Assembly (NCBI GenBank): GCA_948567375.1
Contig: OX419760.1
Span: 1,612,001-1,676,000 of the forward strand
Reading direction: 5' to 3'
Origin: Lunularia cruciata
Taxonomy: Eukaryota; Streptophyta; Marchantiopsida; Lunulariales; Lunulariaceae
Length of the DNA stretch: 64,000 bases
The notes beneath the pieces were generated by a model, which did no database searches, was not told the DNA's origin, and saw only the letters and a list, made by a program, of their open reading frames with translations. Each line of letters starts with the position of its first letter. Positions within the stretch are counted from its first letter, which is position 1. The position numbers and the translations under genes are program-made. Positions 36,197 through 47,374 of the stretch are shown here, piece after piece.

Positions 36197-39100
36197 ATAC
36201 ACCTTGTGGCTTTACTAGCTTGGTGAAGAAGAGTTAAATTGGACGAAGGAAGAGGACAAGTGTGCAAAGATGGAGGAAGATAAATCCATAATTAATTTTT
36301 GTAAATGGAGTGCTAGAAGGAAATCCAATGAAATTTTTGATAGACCTTGGGCAATAGAGATTTCTTGTCTTGCTCTGTTGCAATAAGGTTGGGGATGGAA
36401 TTAGAGAAGGATGAGAAGGACAAAGTAGAGTTACCTAATGGTCAGACAAAGAGAATTGAGTCATTACCTAGAAAGGTAATACTCTTTATATGAGGGTATT
36501 AAGAAGCAATCGAGTGGTGAGTGATACCACTAGCTTGTTATGATGCAAATCTTAGGTATATCATGGATGGAGCACTACAACCCCATGATGGATTGGAAAA
36601 AGAAAGTAATGAAAACTAGTCAATGGAAGATCTTTGGAGTTAAAGGAAGATCACATAGGCAAGAGTTGCCTTTGTATGTCATAAGGACCACATCTATTGG
36701 TAAGAAAAATACATGTTTCATGAGTTTAATACAAGAAATCTCTCATTAATAAGAGACTTCTCTTCTATTATTAATAAGAGCCTTGGTGATCTTCCTTTAA
36801 CACCAAAGATCTTCCATTGACTAGTTTTCACCACTTTCTTTCTCCAATCCACCATGAGAAATTGAAAGATGTGGTTAATGAGTTCTAAGATGTCTTTTTG
36901 AATAATTATCCATAGGTTTACCACCAAAAAGGAGAGTAGATCATAAAATTGAGATACTTCATAGGAAGACATCTCCTTGTAAGGCCCCATACCAATTGTC
37001 ATCTCATGAATTGGAGGAATGTAAGGCTGAAAGTGAGGATATGTTGCAAAAGAGGTTTATCCAACCCAACATATCACCATATGGGGCTCTTGTCTTGTTT
37101 TTGAGGAAGAAGAATAGAACAATGCACATGTGCATTGACTATTGAGGACTAAATCAAAAAATGATGAAGAACAAATATCCATTACCTTGTATGGATGACT
37201 TGTTTGATCAACTTAATGGAGCAAGGCACTTCACTAAACTTGATTTGCAGAGCGGTTACAACCAAATCAGAATTTTGGAAGAAGACATACACAAAATGGC
37301 CTTTCAAACAAGGTATGGTCACTTTGAGTAGTTGGTGATGCAATTTGGCCTCACCTTACGCTCTAGCAACTTTCATGAGTTTTATTAATAACATATTTCA
37401 TCCATACTTGGATTAATTTGTTATCTTTTTCTTGATGATATTTAAGTCTACAATAGGATGCTGATAGAGCACAAGCAATATTTTTGAGAAGTCCTCTAGA
37501 TTCTATGATAAAATCAATTGCATGCCAAAATCTCAAAGTGCGAGTTTAGCAAATCTAAAGTAGACTACTTAGGGCATAGAGTAAGTGTAGAAAGTATCCA
37601 AGTATTAACCAATAAAACAGAAGTCATTCAAAAATGGAGTGCTCTAGAAGATCAAACCCAACTCAAGAGTTTCTTGGGATTGATGAGGTTTTAATGTTGA
37701 TTTTTCAAGGACTTCTCCAAGATTGCATAGCCTCTAATAGCATTATTGTGCAAAGAAAAAAAGAGTATATGGAGAACCGCACAAGAATTGGCCTTTCAGG
37801 AGTTGAAAGATGCATTACTACATGCACCAACTTGAAATGGTATGACCCAAAATGTCCAATCAAGATGGCTACAAATGCATCAAGTGTAGTAATAGGAGCA
37901 ATCTTACAACAAGAATGGTAGGATGGATAGCACCCAATTGCATATTTCTCTTGTAAGTTGTTATTGATAGAATGCAACTATCACACCATGAATGACAAGA
38001 GTTGGCAATTGTCCTTGTAACCAAGCATTGAAAACACTATCTAGGTGAGAAGGCATTTGTGGTAGAGACGGACCACAAACCTTTGATCTAAATGAGACAT
38101 AGAAAGATCTTTCTCATTAACAGATTCGGCGGATAGAGTGGAGACAACAATTCAACATGACAATCAGATATGTGGAGTGCAAGAAGCAACTTGCAAATGT
38201 ATTTACCCAAATTCCAATGGCAAAAAATTTGGTGGTGGAAGTCAAGATGAGCCTTGAATTCTGGCCTAAGATTCTTGCTGCTACAAAAATTGATCCATAT
38301 ATTGTAGATGCTCAATCATCCAAAGGCATCACCAACACCTAAGGATTCACCTTTTGTGATGGCAAGTTATGGATCTCCGATGACATGGATCTAAGAACCA
38401 TCATCCTAGTAGAATGTCATGATTCTACCATTGTAGGTCGTGTTGGAGTGGACAAGACCTTGGATGCGGTCAAATGCCATCACTATTGGCCCAAGATGAG
38501 CAACGATGTGATAAAATATGTTTGGAGCTGCCTAGTTTGTCAAAAAAAGAAGGCTTTTAATCAAACTCCCAAAGGGCTCCTCCAACCTCTCCCTACTCCT
38601 ACACAACATAAGGAATAGGTAAGCATGGATTTGGTTTGTGAATTGCCCAAGACCACTTCTAGGTTTGACTCCATTGTAATCTTTGTCAATTTACTCAGCA
38701 AAATGATTCATGTGTGTCCTACAACCAAGGATGTGACTGCCTTGCAACTAGCACAATTGTACTTAGATCAAGTCTTTTTCCACCATAGCTTCTCTCAAGT
38801 GCTCGTCATAGATAGAGGTACTCAATTTACTAGTTTGTTTTAGAGAACACTCTTCAAAACCAAATTGGCCATGTCCATAGCTTACCATCCACAAATTGAT
38901 CAACAAACATAGGGGGCAAATTGCACTATTGAGAACATGCTTTGGGGTTTGACTTTAGATGAGCAAGAGACTTGGGATACCTTACTCCCATTGGTGTAAT
39001 TTGCTTACAACAATTCAATGAATGCCTCTACACAAGTCACACCGTTCTTCCTCATGTATGGAGAGCATCCTTTCATACCTTGAAGCTTGATGAAGGTTTT

Positions 39101-39682
39101 TCCGATGGTTACAAAGGTTGACAATGTCAACACTTTTATTTCTAGAATCCAACAGGGTGTGGAGAACACCAAGTACATGTTGCAAATTGCCAAAATTGGC
39201 AAAAGCAATATGCAAATGCACACCGCCAACACATGGAGGTCAAAGTGAGAGATCAAATTTGATTGTCAACCACCAACCTGAAGTTAGTTGGTCCTCATAA
39301 GCTTAGACCTCATTTCATTGGACCTTTCTCCATCCTTTGTTGCATCGGCGTTGTGGCTTATCACCTGCCACATATGAAGATTCACCAAGTGTTTCATGTT
39401 TCCTTATTATGCCGATATGCTCCCCGGCTATCCCACTTCTCTTCCATCCAAGAAAGTTGACCTTGTCTAACACTTGTTGATGAGGCAAAGGAGTATGAGG
39501 TCAAATGCATTCTCCAAAAATGCATTTGTGGTACTCGCCATCCGTGTGTAGAACATCTGGTCCATTGGAAAGGGTACCCACTAAATGAGGCAACATAGAA
39601 GCCAATAGCCAACTTGACCAACGCACCAATGTTAGTCCAATCTTTTGAGCAACAACTTTGCAACAAGGACATTGCATCTTAA
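36150..39682 (+). pseudogene. pol of copy D (decayed)
   Basis: Protease is degraded near 36300-36360. RT retains [12 protein letters not shown] and FLDDI near 37425-37440. RNase H retains a TNAS in place of TDAS. The integrase frame 38385-39000 keeps the His/Cys finger and the ATGGAT of the first Asp. The chromodomain has YEVKCILQK and WKGYPLNEAT near 39493-39590. The pol stop TAA is 39680-39682. Stops and indels are frequent. Confidence 0.8.
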
Positions 39683-39695
39683 AAGGGGAGAGGTC

Positions 39696-40253
39696 CGTAA
39701 TACAAGTAGCTAGGCATATTATTTGGAGAGAAAATTGGCTTGATAAAATCTAGAAGGATATTTTGTACAATGGGCTAGGAATATAAGATAGAGGTGTCAC
39801 CAAAAGAGTACTTCTACTAATATAGTAGAAGCCAAAAACAGCCTAAAAACTTTAAAGTCAATTTTAGAGGCCTAAATGGATGAATAAGGCCTCAAAAATA
39901 GAAAGAGTCCTCCCCCCCCCATTCCCCCCCCCCCCACTCCCTATGATGTGTCTCATTGAGAGCTTTCTAATAGTACTTCACCCACACAATTCTGAGCTCC
40001 CTATAGGAAGATTCCCTTAAGTCAAACCCATTTGACCAACTAGATTAGACAAGGATTAACATGTCGCCCATCCAAACAACTAATCCAAGGATGGAGCTTG
40101 CTGACAGGTCACCAATCCATGTATTCAATCCAAGGGTGGAGCTTCCTTTGAGGAGATCCCTTTTGCTATATAATAAAGAGAAGGTGCTCCTTTGGGGCAT
40201 TGGAATATTGAGTGTGAAACTTGCATTTTCTCTCTTGTCCTCAGAGTATTACA
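39696..40253 (+). repeat. 3' LTR of copy D
   Basis: Begins CGTAATACAAG (TG to CG) and ends GTATTACA, about 558 bp. Two poly-C runs lie at 39912-39936. Confidence 0.88.
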
Positions 40254-40258
40254 TGTGT

Positions 40259-41362
40259 ACAATCCACTCTTCAGACTTTGAATCATTGTATCCCTCTTGA
40301 AACCCACTTTTTTTAAATGGATTTCCTTTTGCTCCTCTCTCCTCCCTAAATTTTTCAAAAGCTCTACTTTGCAAAATTAATCTCTTTCCACTCCTCTTTC
40401 CTCTCTAAATCTTCTAAAATCTACCTCTCTTGTCCTCCTTTTTGCTACTTGTCTCTTCCCAAAATCATCTTGTTCTCAAATTTGTCTCTTTCTCACTCCT
40501 TCCTTTCATAATCACCAAGAATAAAGTGATCCAACTACATTCAAATTTTCCCCTTTCCACTCTCTACTCCTTCCTTTCACTATTTTGTCTCTACTAGAAT
40601 CATCCCTTCTAAAAAATTTCTCTTTTTCTTTCCTTCCTTAGACAATCACCAAGAAAGAAACAATGCAAACCCCTTCAAATTTTTCTTATCTCCCACTCCT
40701 TCCAAATTTATCAAAAAGTTCCACCTCCACTCTCTTCCATTCCTTTTCATTTCAAACTATCAAATATGCTCTTTTTTCAAAAAATAGCAACAAGCAATAA
40801 TGCTCAAAAGTTGTGGTTGGTTTGGAAAGTTATATTTCATCTAATTTGTCATGAACATTTCAAAATTGGGACTACTACACTCCCTTGGACTTTGCAAATT
40901 TGAGCTTGAAAACTTGCAATATTCTAGCTTTACTCCACTTAAATTGGTTCCTTGAAAAAACTATTATTCATACCTAAAAATGTTCACACAAACACACATA
41001 ACCATCATTCATACCCCATGGAACATAGTTGGAAAATTTATTTGTTATTAATTTTCATATACAATTCTACCATCATCTTGATGCAATTTGAGGCATTCTT
41101 CCATGATAGTATGGAATTCTCTACCAATCTCTTGGTGAAAAGCAAGTTGTTGAGTGTTCATCTCCTTTAAGAATTCACTATCTTCCTTCAATACATGGAT
41201 CAAGTTGTTTAGTGTCCATCACCTCTAAGAATTCAATATCTTCCTCAATGCATGGATCATGTTGGTTTATCAAGAAAGTATGCAATATAATACATACACA
41301 TACATTTCAAAATAGAGGCATTTCTTTTGCTATTCTTTTGTTGGTATCTAATTTCTTGTAAG
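40259..41362. other. Pyrimidine-rich non-coding spacer
   Basis: No gene. 40300-40760 is strongly C/T-rich on the plus strand with two ~130-bp imperfect repeats sharing AATCACCAAGAA and TTCAAATTTT. The remainder is AT-rich. Confidence 0.5.
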
Positions 41363-41367
41363 GCGTG

Positions 41368-42258
41368 TATAATACCAAGGGTTAACCATATGATCTAGAT
41401 GTGAAATTCGGTTTGGTAACATCAAGAATGATTTTATACATGATGGTCAAAATAGATCAGATAGAAGTATCACCAAAAGAGTACTTCTACTAATAGGGCA
41501 GAAACCAAAATAGACTTGATGTAATACCAAGGGTTAGCCATATGATCTAGATGTGAAATTTGGTTTGGTAACATCTAGAATGATGTTATACATGATGGTC
41601 AAAATAGATCAGATAGAAGTATCACCAAAAGAGTACTTCTACTAATAGGGCAGAAACCGAAATAGACTTGAGAACCTTAGAACCAATAGCTAGACATATG
41701 ATTTAAAGGTGAGAATTGGTTTGGTAACATCTGGAAGGATGTTACACATGATGGACTAAACAGATCAGAAAGAGGTATTACCAAAAGGGGACTTCTACTA
41801 GTAGAGTAGGAACCGAAATATGCCTGAAATCTTTGAAGGCAATTTCGGAGGCCTAAACGGATGAATTAGGCCTCAAAAATGTGCAAATTCCCCCCCCCAA
41901 TGGAGGAAAGGCTGGCCTTCCCTCCCCCTGGGTTGTCTCGTCGAGAGCTTTCCAACGGTACCTTACTCATGTGATTCTGAGATTCCTACAGGAAGATTCC
42001 CTAAAAGATTCCCTCCGGTCAAAGCTCGTTTGACCAACCAGATAGGACCTAGACCAGACAGGTCACCCATCCAAGTCAGTAATCCAAGGGTGGAGCTTGC
42101 TGACATGTCACCTATCTATGTCCCTAATCCTATGGTGGAGCTTCCTTGGAGGAGATCCTCTTTGTCTATATAATAAAGAGAAGGTGCTCCCTTGGGGCAT
42201 CGAATGTTTGAGTGTGCAATCTGTGTTTTCTCTCTTCTCTTGTCCTCGAAGCATTACA
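41368..42258 (+). repeat. 5' LTR of copy E (three U3 modules)
   Basis: It starts TATAATACC (second base G to A) and ends GCATTACA. It has 891 bp against 741 for the 3' LTR, because the first 152 bp (41368-41519) are an extra copy of 41520-41671. A third, more diverged module runs to about 41833. The poly-C tract is at 41890-41898. Confidence 0.95.
42165..42177 (+). promoter_or_regulatory. LTR TATA box overlapping AATAAA
   Basis: TCTATATAATAAA is a TATA box about 90 bp before the LTR end, and its last six bases are an AATAAA hexamer. The same word occurs in the 3' LTR at 48035-48047 and, in slightly changed form, in every LTR of the family. Confidence 0.7.
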
Positions 42259-42259
42259 A

Positions 42260-42271
42260 TGGTATCAGAGC
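42260..42271 (+). promoter_or_regulatory. Primer-binding site, initiator-Met tRNA
   Basis: TGGTATCAGAGC, one base after the LTR end, is the exact complement of the 3' end of plant initiator-Met tRNA, the usual primer of plant gypsy and copia elements. Confidence 0.95.
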
Positions 42272-42398
42272 GAGTGTTCTAGTCCAAGAGAGTGGATCAC
42301 CCCTCTTGGAATAGCACGAACTACTGAAACTGAGTAATTTGAGGTGGAGAACATAGAGTAATCGCTAGACTTAGGAAGGACTTTAGAGAGCGGATGGG

Positions 42399-42620
42399 AT
42401 GGATGCGCCGGGGGGACAATTTCCCGCACCTAGCTTTCCATTCTCAAACCCATTCCACATCAAGGTTATGTACATCCAGCGTGAGCAGATGAGAGTATCG
42501 CTAGTTTATCACTTCGGTGCTGAATTCATGGATAGAGTGATGAACTCACCAAACCCGGTGATTCTACCTGTGGTGATATATGACAGAGAGTGGGATTTGA
42601 CGATTTACATTCTATTATGA
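42399..42620 (+). CDS. Leader ORF 1 (73 aa), family-specific
   Basis: ATG 42399 opens a 73-codon frame ending TGA 42618-42620, between the PBS and gag. No known domain is recognised. The C-terminal half reads VSLVYHFGAEFMDRVMNS followed by a Pro/Val stretch (PVILPVVIYD) and ends DLTIYILL. It aligns with the product of leader ORF 2, so the two are probably duplicates. Equivalents occur in copies A, B, C and D. The role is unknown. Coding status rests on conservation across copies and the fixed junction with ORF 2. Confidence 0.6.
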   Translation: MDAPGGQFPAPSFPFSNPFHIKVMYIQREQMRVSLVYHFGAEFMDRVMNSPNPVILPVVIYDREWDLTIYILL

Positions 42621-42624
42621 TAAT

Positions 42625-42828
42625 ATGGATATAAATGTCCCAAATCCTCTCCCTTTCAACACTCAAGTAGAAATCCGTTATGTAGTGAGGCCGAAATTGA
42701 TGTTTAGAGATTTTGTGGTTAGGAATTTTGGTGAGGAGTATTATCAACAAGTGATAGCTTCTGAGGTCCCAATGGTAGTTCCGATAGTTCGTGCGCCTTC
42801 CAGAGTGATTATATTGACTCTGTATTGA
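42625..42828 (+). CDS. Leader ORF 2 (67 aa), family-specific
   Basis: ATG 42625 lies four bases after the stop of leader ORF 1, in the +1 frame. The 67-codon product has FVVRNFGEEYYQQVIASEV, then PMVVPIV and a final ILTLY, which mirrors ORF 1. It stops at TGA 42826-42828, 33 bases before the gag ATG. Such spacing would suit termination-reinitiation. No homologue is recognised. The frame is open in E and eroded in the other copies. Confidence 0.6.
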   Translation: MDINVPNPLPFNTQVEIRYVVRPKLMFRDFVVRNFGEEYYQQVIASEVPMVVPIVRAPSRVIILTLY

Positions 42829-42861
42829 AGTAGACGTTAGCAATTGGGTGTTGCAGGCACC

Positions 42862-43949
42862 ATGGATCCGCAGTTGCAAGAACTGGTGCAAGGAATGCAA
42901 GGGATGTTGAATGAATTTCGAGAGATTAAGATGACCATGGAGACATTGCAAAGTCAAGTGCAGATCCTCAGGAACGATCAAGCCATGTAAGAAGAAGAGC
43001 CGTCTCAAAACCCAGTACCTGCGACTAAAGTACTTGGAGAGGCACCCGTGCCTACAAACCCTATCAATGATGAAGCCACATTGCTACTCCGGATGAAGAA
43101 GACCTACAACATCGAGCCTTACAAGGGGCAGCGTATGATGGGAGTAGTGGAGAATTGGATCTTGAGAATGAATCGATATTTTCGATTGTTCTCAACAGAG
43201 ATCACAGAGCATGCTGCAGGCGTGTTTGCATGTGGGTACTTGACCGATAAAGCCCTCACATGGTATGATGCTTGGGAACAATCCATGCTGGCAGAGAGAA
43301 GGGAGGTCACATGGACAGCAATGCAAGAAGGACTGCTCAAGAATTTCCAATCGGTGGTTCTGTGCAGATGGCTCGAACCCGACTATGGGGATTGAGACAA
43401 AAGAATAGCGTACAAGAGTATGTGGAGGCATTTTTGGATCTACAAGTTGCAATTACCAACATGAGTCCAGCAGAGGCTCTCGACAATTTCAAACGAGGGT
43501 TGAAAGAGCGGATTTGCCAAGAAGTCATGGTGCAAAACCCTCGCACAGTATTTGAAGCCATTGCTTGTGCGTAGAGAATAGCCGGAGCATTAGGTGGAGG
43601 TGAAGGAGTAGTTCCACCTCAACATTATCGGGTAGAAATACCACACATGGGTGGACCAGTACCAATGGAATTGGGCAACCTTTGATTCTGGGATCGAGGA
43701 GCACGGCCGCTTCAAGGAGAGCGAGGACGGGTAGAAGAACGAAGAGATGGAGTCCCACGAGGAGAAGGGACTCGAGGAGAACAACGCCGTTGTTACAATT
43801 GTGGCCGTATCGGGCACATATCTACCAATTGTCGCACTTGTTTCCCTAGAGGCCCTCGGCCTTCATACAGGCAATCTTTGAACAACATGGAGAGGCACAT
43901 TGAAGAGGAGGAGGTGGAAACCACTTCAGAAAACGAAGATCGCCAGTAA
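42862..43949 (+). pseudogene. gag of copy E (capsid, CCHC knuckle)
   Basis: It starts at ATG 42862 (MDPQLQELVQGMQGML) and ends TAA 43947-43949, about 360 codons. The N-terminal part is a helix-rich capsid region (MKKTYNIEPYKGQ, WILRMNRYFRLF). The C-terminal part is Arg/Gly-rich with one zinc knuckle, CYNCGRIGHISTNC (43791-43832, CX2CX4HX4C). Damage: TAA 42988-42990, loss of one base near 43355-43358 compared with copies A and D, TAG 43572-43574 and TGA 43683-43685. All three stops fit C to T changes in CAA, CAG or CGA. The last 46 bases overlap pol in the -1 frame. Confidence 0.9.
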
Positions 43950-46900
43950 ATGTACCTCGCGGCCTTACTGGCTCAATAAGGAAGCAGAGAAGCAAGGGAA
44001 GGAAGAAGAATAATGCGCAAAGATCCCCAAAGGCAACCTCACAATTGATTGTCGTGAATGGAATCCTAGAAGGTAATCAAGTGAGAGTATTAATAGATCC
44101 GGGAGCAACAAAGAATTTCTTGTCTTGCTCTGTTGCAATAAGCTTGGGAATGGATCTAGAGAGAGATGGAAGTGAAGAAGTAGAGTTACCAAATGGGCAA
44201 ACAGAGAGGATTGAATCATTACCTAGACGGGTAACCCTCTCTGTAGGAGAATATCAGAAAGCAATTAAGTGGCAAGTGATACAGTTAGCCCATTATGATG
44301 CAATTTTAGGCATGCCATGGATGGAGCAGTACAACCCAATGGTGGATTGGAGGAAGAAAGTAGTGAGAACCCACCAATGGTCAATCATTGGGGTTAAAGA
44401 AAAATCACACAGGCAGAAACTGCCTCTATATGTCGTAGGGACAACAACTGTCTATAAGACCGATAGATGTTTTTTGGGTCTAATAAGAGAAGTCTAGAGT
44501 GCACAACTCGCTGGACAAATTCCTGAGAAATTGAAGGATGTGGTTGATGAGTTTCAAGATGTCTTTCCCGATGATCTACCCTCAGGATTACCACCTAAAA
44601 GGCAAGTAGATCACAAAATAGAGACACTCTTGGGCAAGACACCTCCTTGTAAGGCCCCATATCGCCTATCACCTCATGAGTTGGAGGAGTGTAAGACTCA
44701 AATTGAGGAGATGCTACAGAAAGGGTTCATCCAACCTAGCGTATCACCATATGGGGCCCCTGTCTTGTTTGTGAAGAAGAAGGATGGTACAATGCGCATG
44801 TGCATTGACTATCGGGGTCTCAATCAGCAAACAGTGAAGAACAAATACCCCTTACCTCGCATGGATGACCTGTTTGATCAACTCCATGGAGCGAGATACT
44901 TCACCAAACTGGACTTGCGGAGCGGTTACAATCAAATCCGAATTGCAGAGGAGGATGTGTACAAAACTGCCTTTCGAACCAAGTATGGCCACTTTGAGTA
45001 TCTTGTGATACCTTTTGGCCTCACCAATACGCCTACCACTTTCATGAGCCTAATGAATGACATATTTCGTCCATACTTGGATAAGTCTATTATCGTCTTT
45101 TTGGATGATATCTTAGTATATAGTAGCACGATGACAGAACACAAACAACATCTACAAGAGGTCCTCCAGATTCTAAGACAGAATCAGTTGTATGCCAAAA
45201 TCTCAAAGTGTGAGTTTGGCAAGTCTGAAGTAGACTACTTAGGGCATAGAGTAAGTGCAGAGGGCATTCAAGTATTGACAGATAAAATAGGGGTCATTCA
45301 AAAATGGAGTGCCCCAGAAGATCAGACTCAACTTAAGAGCTTCTTGGGGTTGACGGGATTCTATCGTAGATTTGTCAAGGACTTCTCCAAGGTTGCACAG
45401 CCTTTAACGGCACTACTTGGCAAGGGGAAGAAGTGGACATGGAGAACTGCACAAGAGTTGGCCTTTCAAGAATTGAAGGCCGCCTTGCTACATGCACCAA
45501 TCTTGAAGTGGTATGACCCAAAACGTCCAATCAAGTTGGCTACGGATGCATCAGGCGTAGCAATAGGAGCAGTCCTACAACAAGAGTGGCATGACAGATG
45601 GCATCCAATTGCATATTTCTCTCAAAAGTTGTTACCGGCAGAGCGCAACTACCACACCACAGAACGGGAAGAGCTGGCCATCGTTCTAGCAACCAAGCAT
45701 TGGAAGCACTACTTGGGCGAGAAGGCATTTGTAGTAGAGACAGACCACAAACCTCTAGTCTACCTCAAGACACAGAAGGATCTATCTCGTCGCCAAATTC
45801 AGTGGGTAGAGTGGTGACAACGCTTCAACATGACAATCACCTATGTGGAAGGTAAGAAGCAACTTGCAGATGCATTCACCCGCATGCCAATGGCCAACAA
45901 CTTGGTAGCAGAGGTTAAGATTAACCCTGAATTCTGGCAAGAGATTCTAGCTGCTACAAAAACTGATCCACAGATTGTAGAAGCGCAATCGTCCAAAGGT
46001 GTCACCAGTACCCAAGGACTCACCTTTTGGGAGGGCAGATTGTGGATCCCAAATGTCCCAGAATTACGCACCACCATTCTAGCGGAATGTCATGATTCGG
46101 CCATTGCAGCTCATGTCGGAGTGGACAAGACCTTGGAGGCAGTCAAGCGCCATTACTATTGGCCCAAGATGAGCAACGACGTGATGGACTATGTGCGTAG
46201 CTGCCTACTTTGTCAATAGAACAAAGCTTCTAATCAAGCTCCTGCAGGGCTCCTTCAACCTCTTCCCACTCCTACCCAACGTTGGGAACAAGTGAGTATG
46301 GATCTCGTTTGTGAATTACCCAAGACCACCTCAGGGTTTGACTCCATTGTGGTCTTTGTGGACCGGCTCAGCAAAATGATTCGTGTACGCCCTACCACCA
46401 AGGAGGTGACCGCTCCACAACTAGCTCAACTATACTTAGATGCAGTCTTTGCTCACCATGGCTTGTCTGGAGTACTCATCACCGATAGAGGCACACAATT
46501 CACCAATTTGTTTTGGCGAACACTCTTTGGGTTCTTCAAAACCAAGTTGGCCATGTCTACAGCTTACCACCCACAAACAGATGGCCAAACAGAGCGGGCT
46601 AATTGCACGATTGAAGACATGTTACGCGGCTTCACCTTAGAAGAGCAAGAGAGGTGGGACACCCTACTACCGTTGGTGGAATTCGCTTACAACAATTCAG
46701 TGAATGCCTCCACCCAGGTCACTCCGTTCTTCCTCATGTATGGTGAGCATCCCTTCACACCTTCTAGCTTGATGAAGATCCGTCTAGTGACTACCAAGGT
46801 TGATGCAGTCAACACATTTGTTTCTAGAATCCAACAAGGTGTGGAGAGCGCCAAGCACAGGTTACAGATTGCACAAAATTGACAAAAGCAGTATGCTGAT

Positions 46901-47374
46901 GCACACCGTAGGCACATGGAGTTCAATGTTTGGGATCAAGTGTGGCTATCGACAACCAACCTCACATTAGTTGGATCTCGTAAGCTCAGACCTTGTTTTA
47001 TTGGGCCTTTCTCAATTCTTCGTCGCATCGGCGCTGTGGCCTATCACCTTGAGCTACCACCACACATGAAGATCCATCCAGTGTTCCATGTTTCCCTATT
47101 ATGCAGATATGCTCCCCGATCAGGCCAAGGTACTTCCACACAGGACATTCGACCTTGTTCGACACTCATTGATGGCACAGAGGAATATGAAGTGGAGCGG
47201 ATTCTCCAAAAGCGCATGCGTGGTACTCGCCATCCACGGGTGGAATACCTAGTACCATGGAAAGGTTACCCCCTCTATGAAGCAACCTGGGAACCCGCTG
47301 CCAATTTGGCACATGCATTGGTGTTGGTGCAAGCATTTGAGCAACAATTGCACAACGAGGACGTTGCGTCTTAG
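43904..47374 (+). pseudogene. pol of copy E (PR-RT-RNaseH-INT-chromodomain)
   Basis: One frame, -1 to gag, opens at 43904 and ends TAG 47372-47374. Protease: LIDPGATKNFLS (Asp 44096-44098; DPG is a common plant gypsy variant). [24 protein letters not shown] (Asp pair 45104-45109). RNase [13 protein letters not shown] and ETDHKPLVY. Integrase: His/Cys finger ending SCLLCQ (about 46085-46216), then Asp 46301, Asp 46484 and Glu 46592, with 35 residues between the last two (DD35E). A GPF segment (FIGPFSILRR) follows, and then a chromodomain from 47186 (YEVERILQK, VPWKGYP, ATWEP). Stops at 44495, 45815, 46217 and 46880 break it; the last three fit C to T changes. No indel was found. It would act in virus-like particles and direct integration into chromatin. 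Confidence 0.95.
43928..43934 (+). promoter_or_regulatory. Remnant -1 frameshift heptamer at gag/pol overlap
   Basis: AGAAAAC lies in gag phase (A GAA AAC), 12 bases before the gag stop and inside the 43904-43949 overlap with pol. Copies A, B and D have ATAAAAC, GAAAAAC and AAAAAAT at the same place. The majority base in each column gives a standard X XXY YYZ site. Confidence 0.6.

Larger units (their letters stand above)
33900..40253 (+). mobile_element. Ty3/gypsy chromovirus copy D
   Basis: This is a full-length decayed element with both LTRs, PBS, two-ORF leader, gag, pol with chromodomain, and a polypurine tract (39683-39695). The flanks CATGT (33895-33899) and TGTGT (40254-40258) would be a target duplication with two transitions. 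Coding regions carry many stops and indels, but most domains align end to end with copy E. Confidence 0.9.

Noticed and set aside
42526-43008. 160-codon minus-strand frame, among the longest in the window
   Set aside because: It is antisense to the leader and gag of copy E, whose sense reading is supported by PBS, domain order and other copies.
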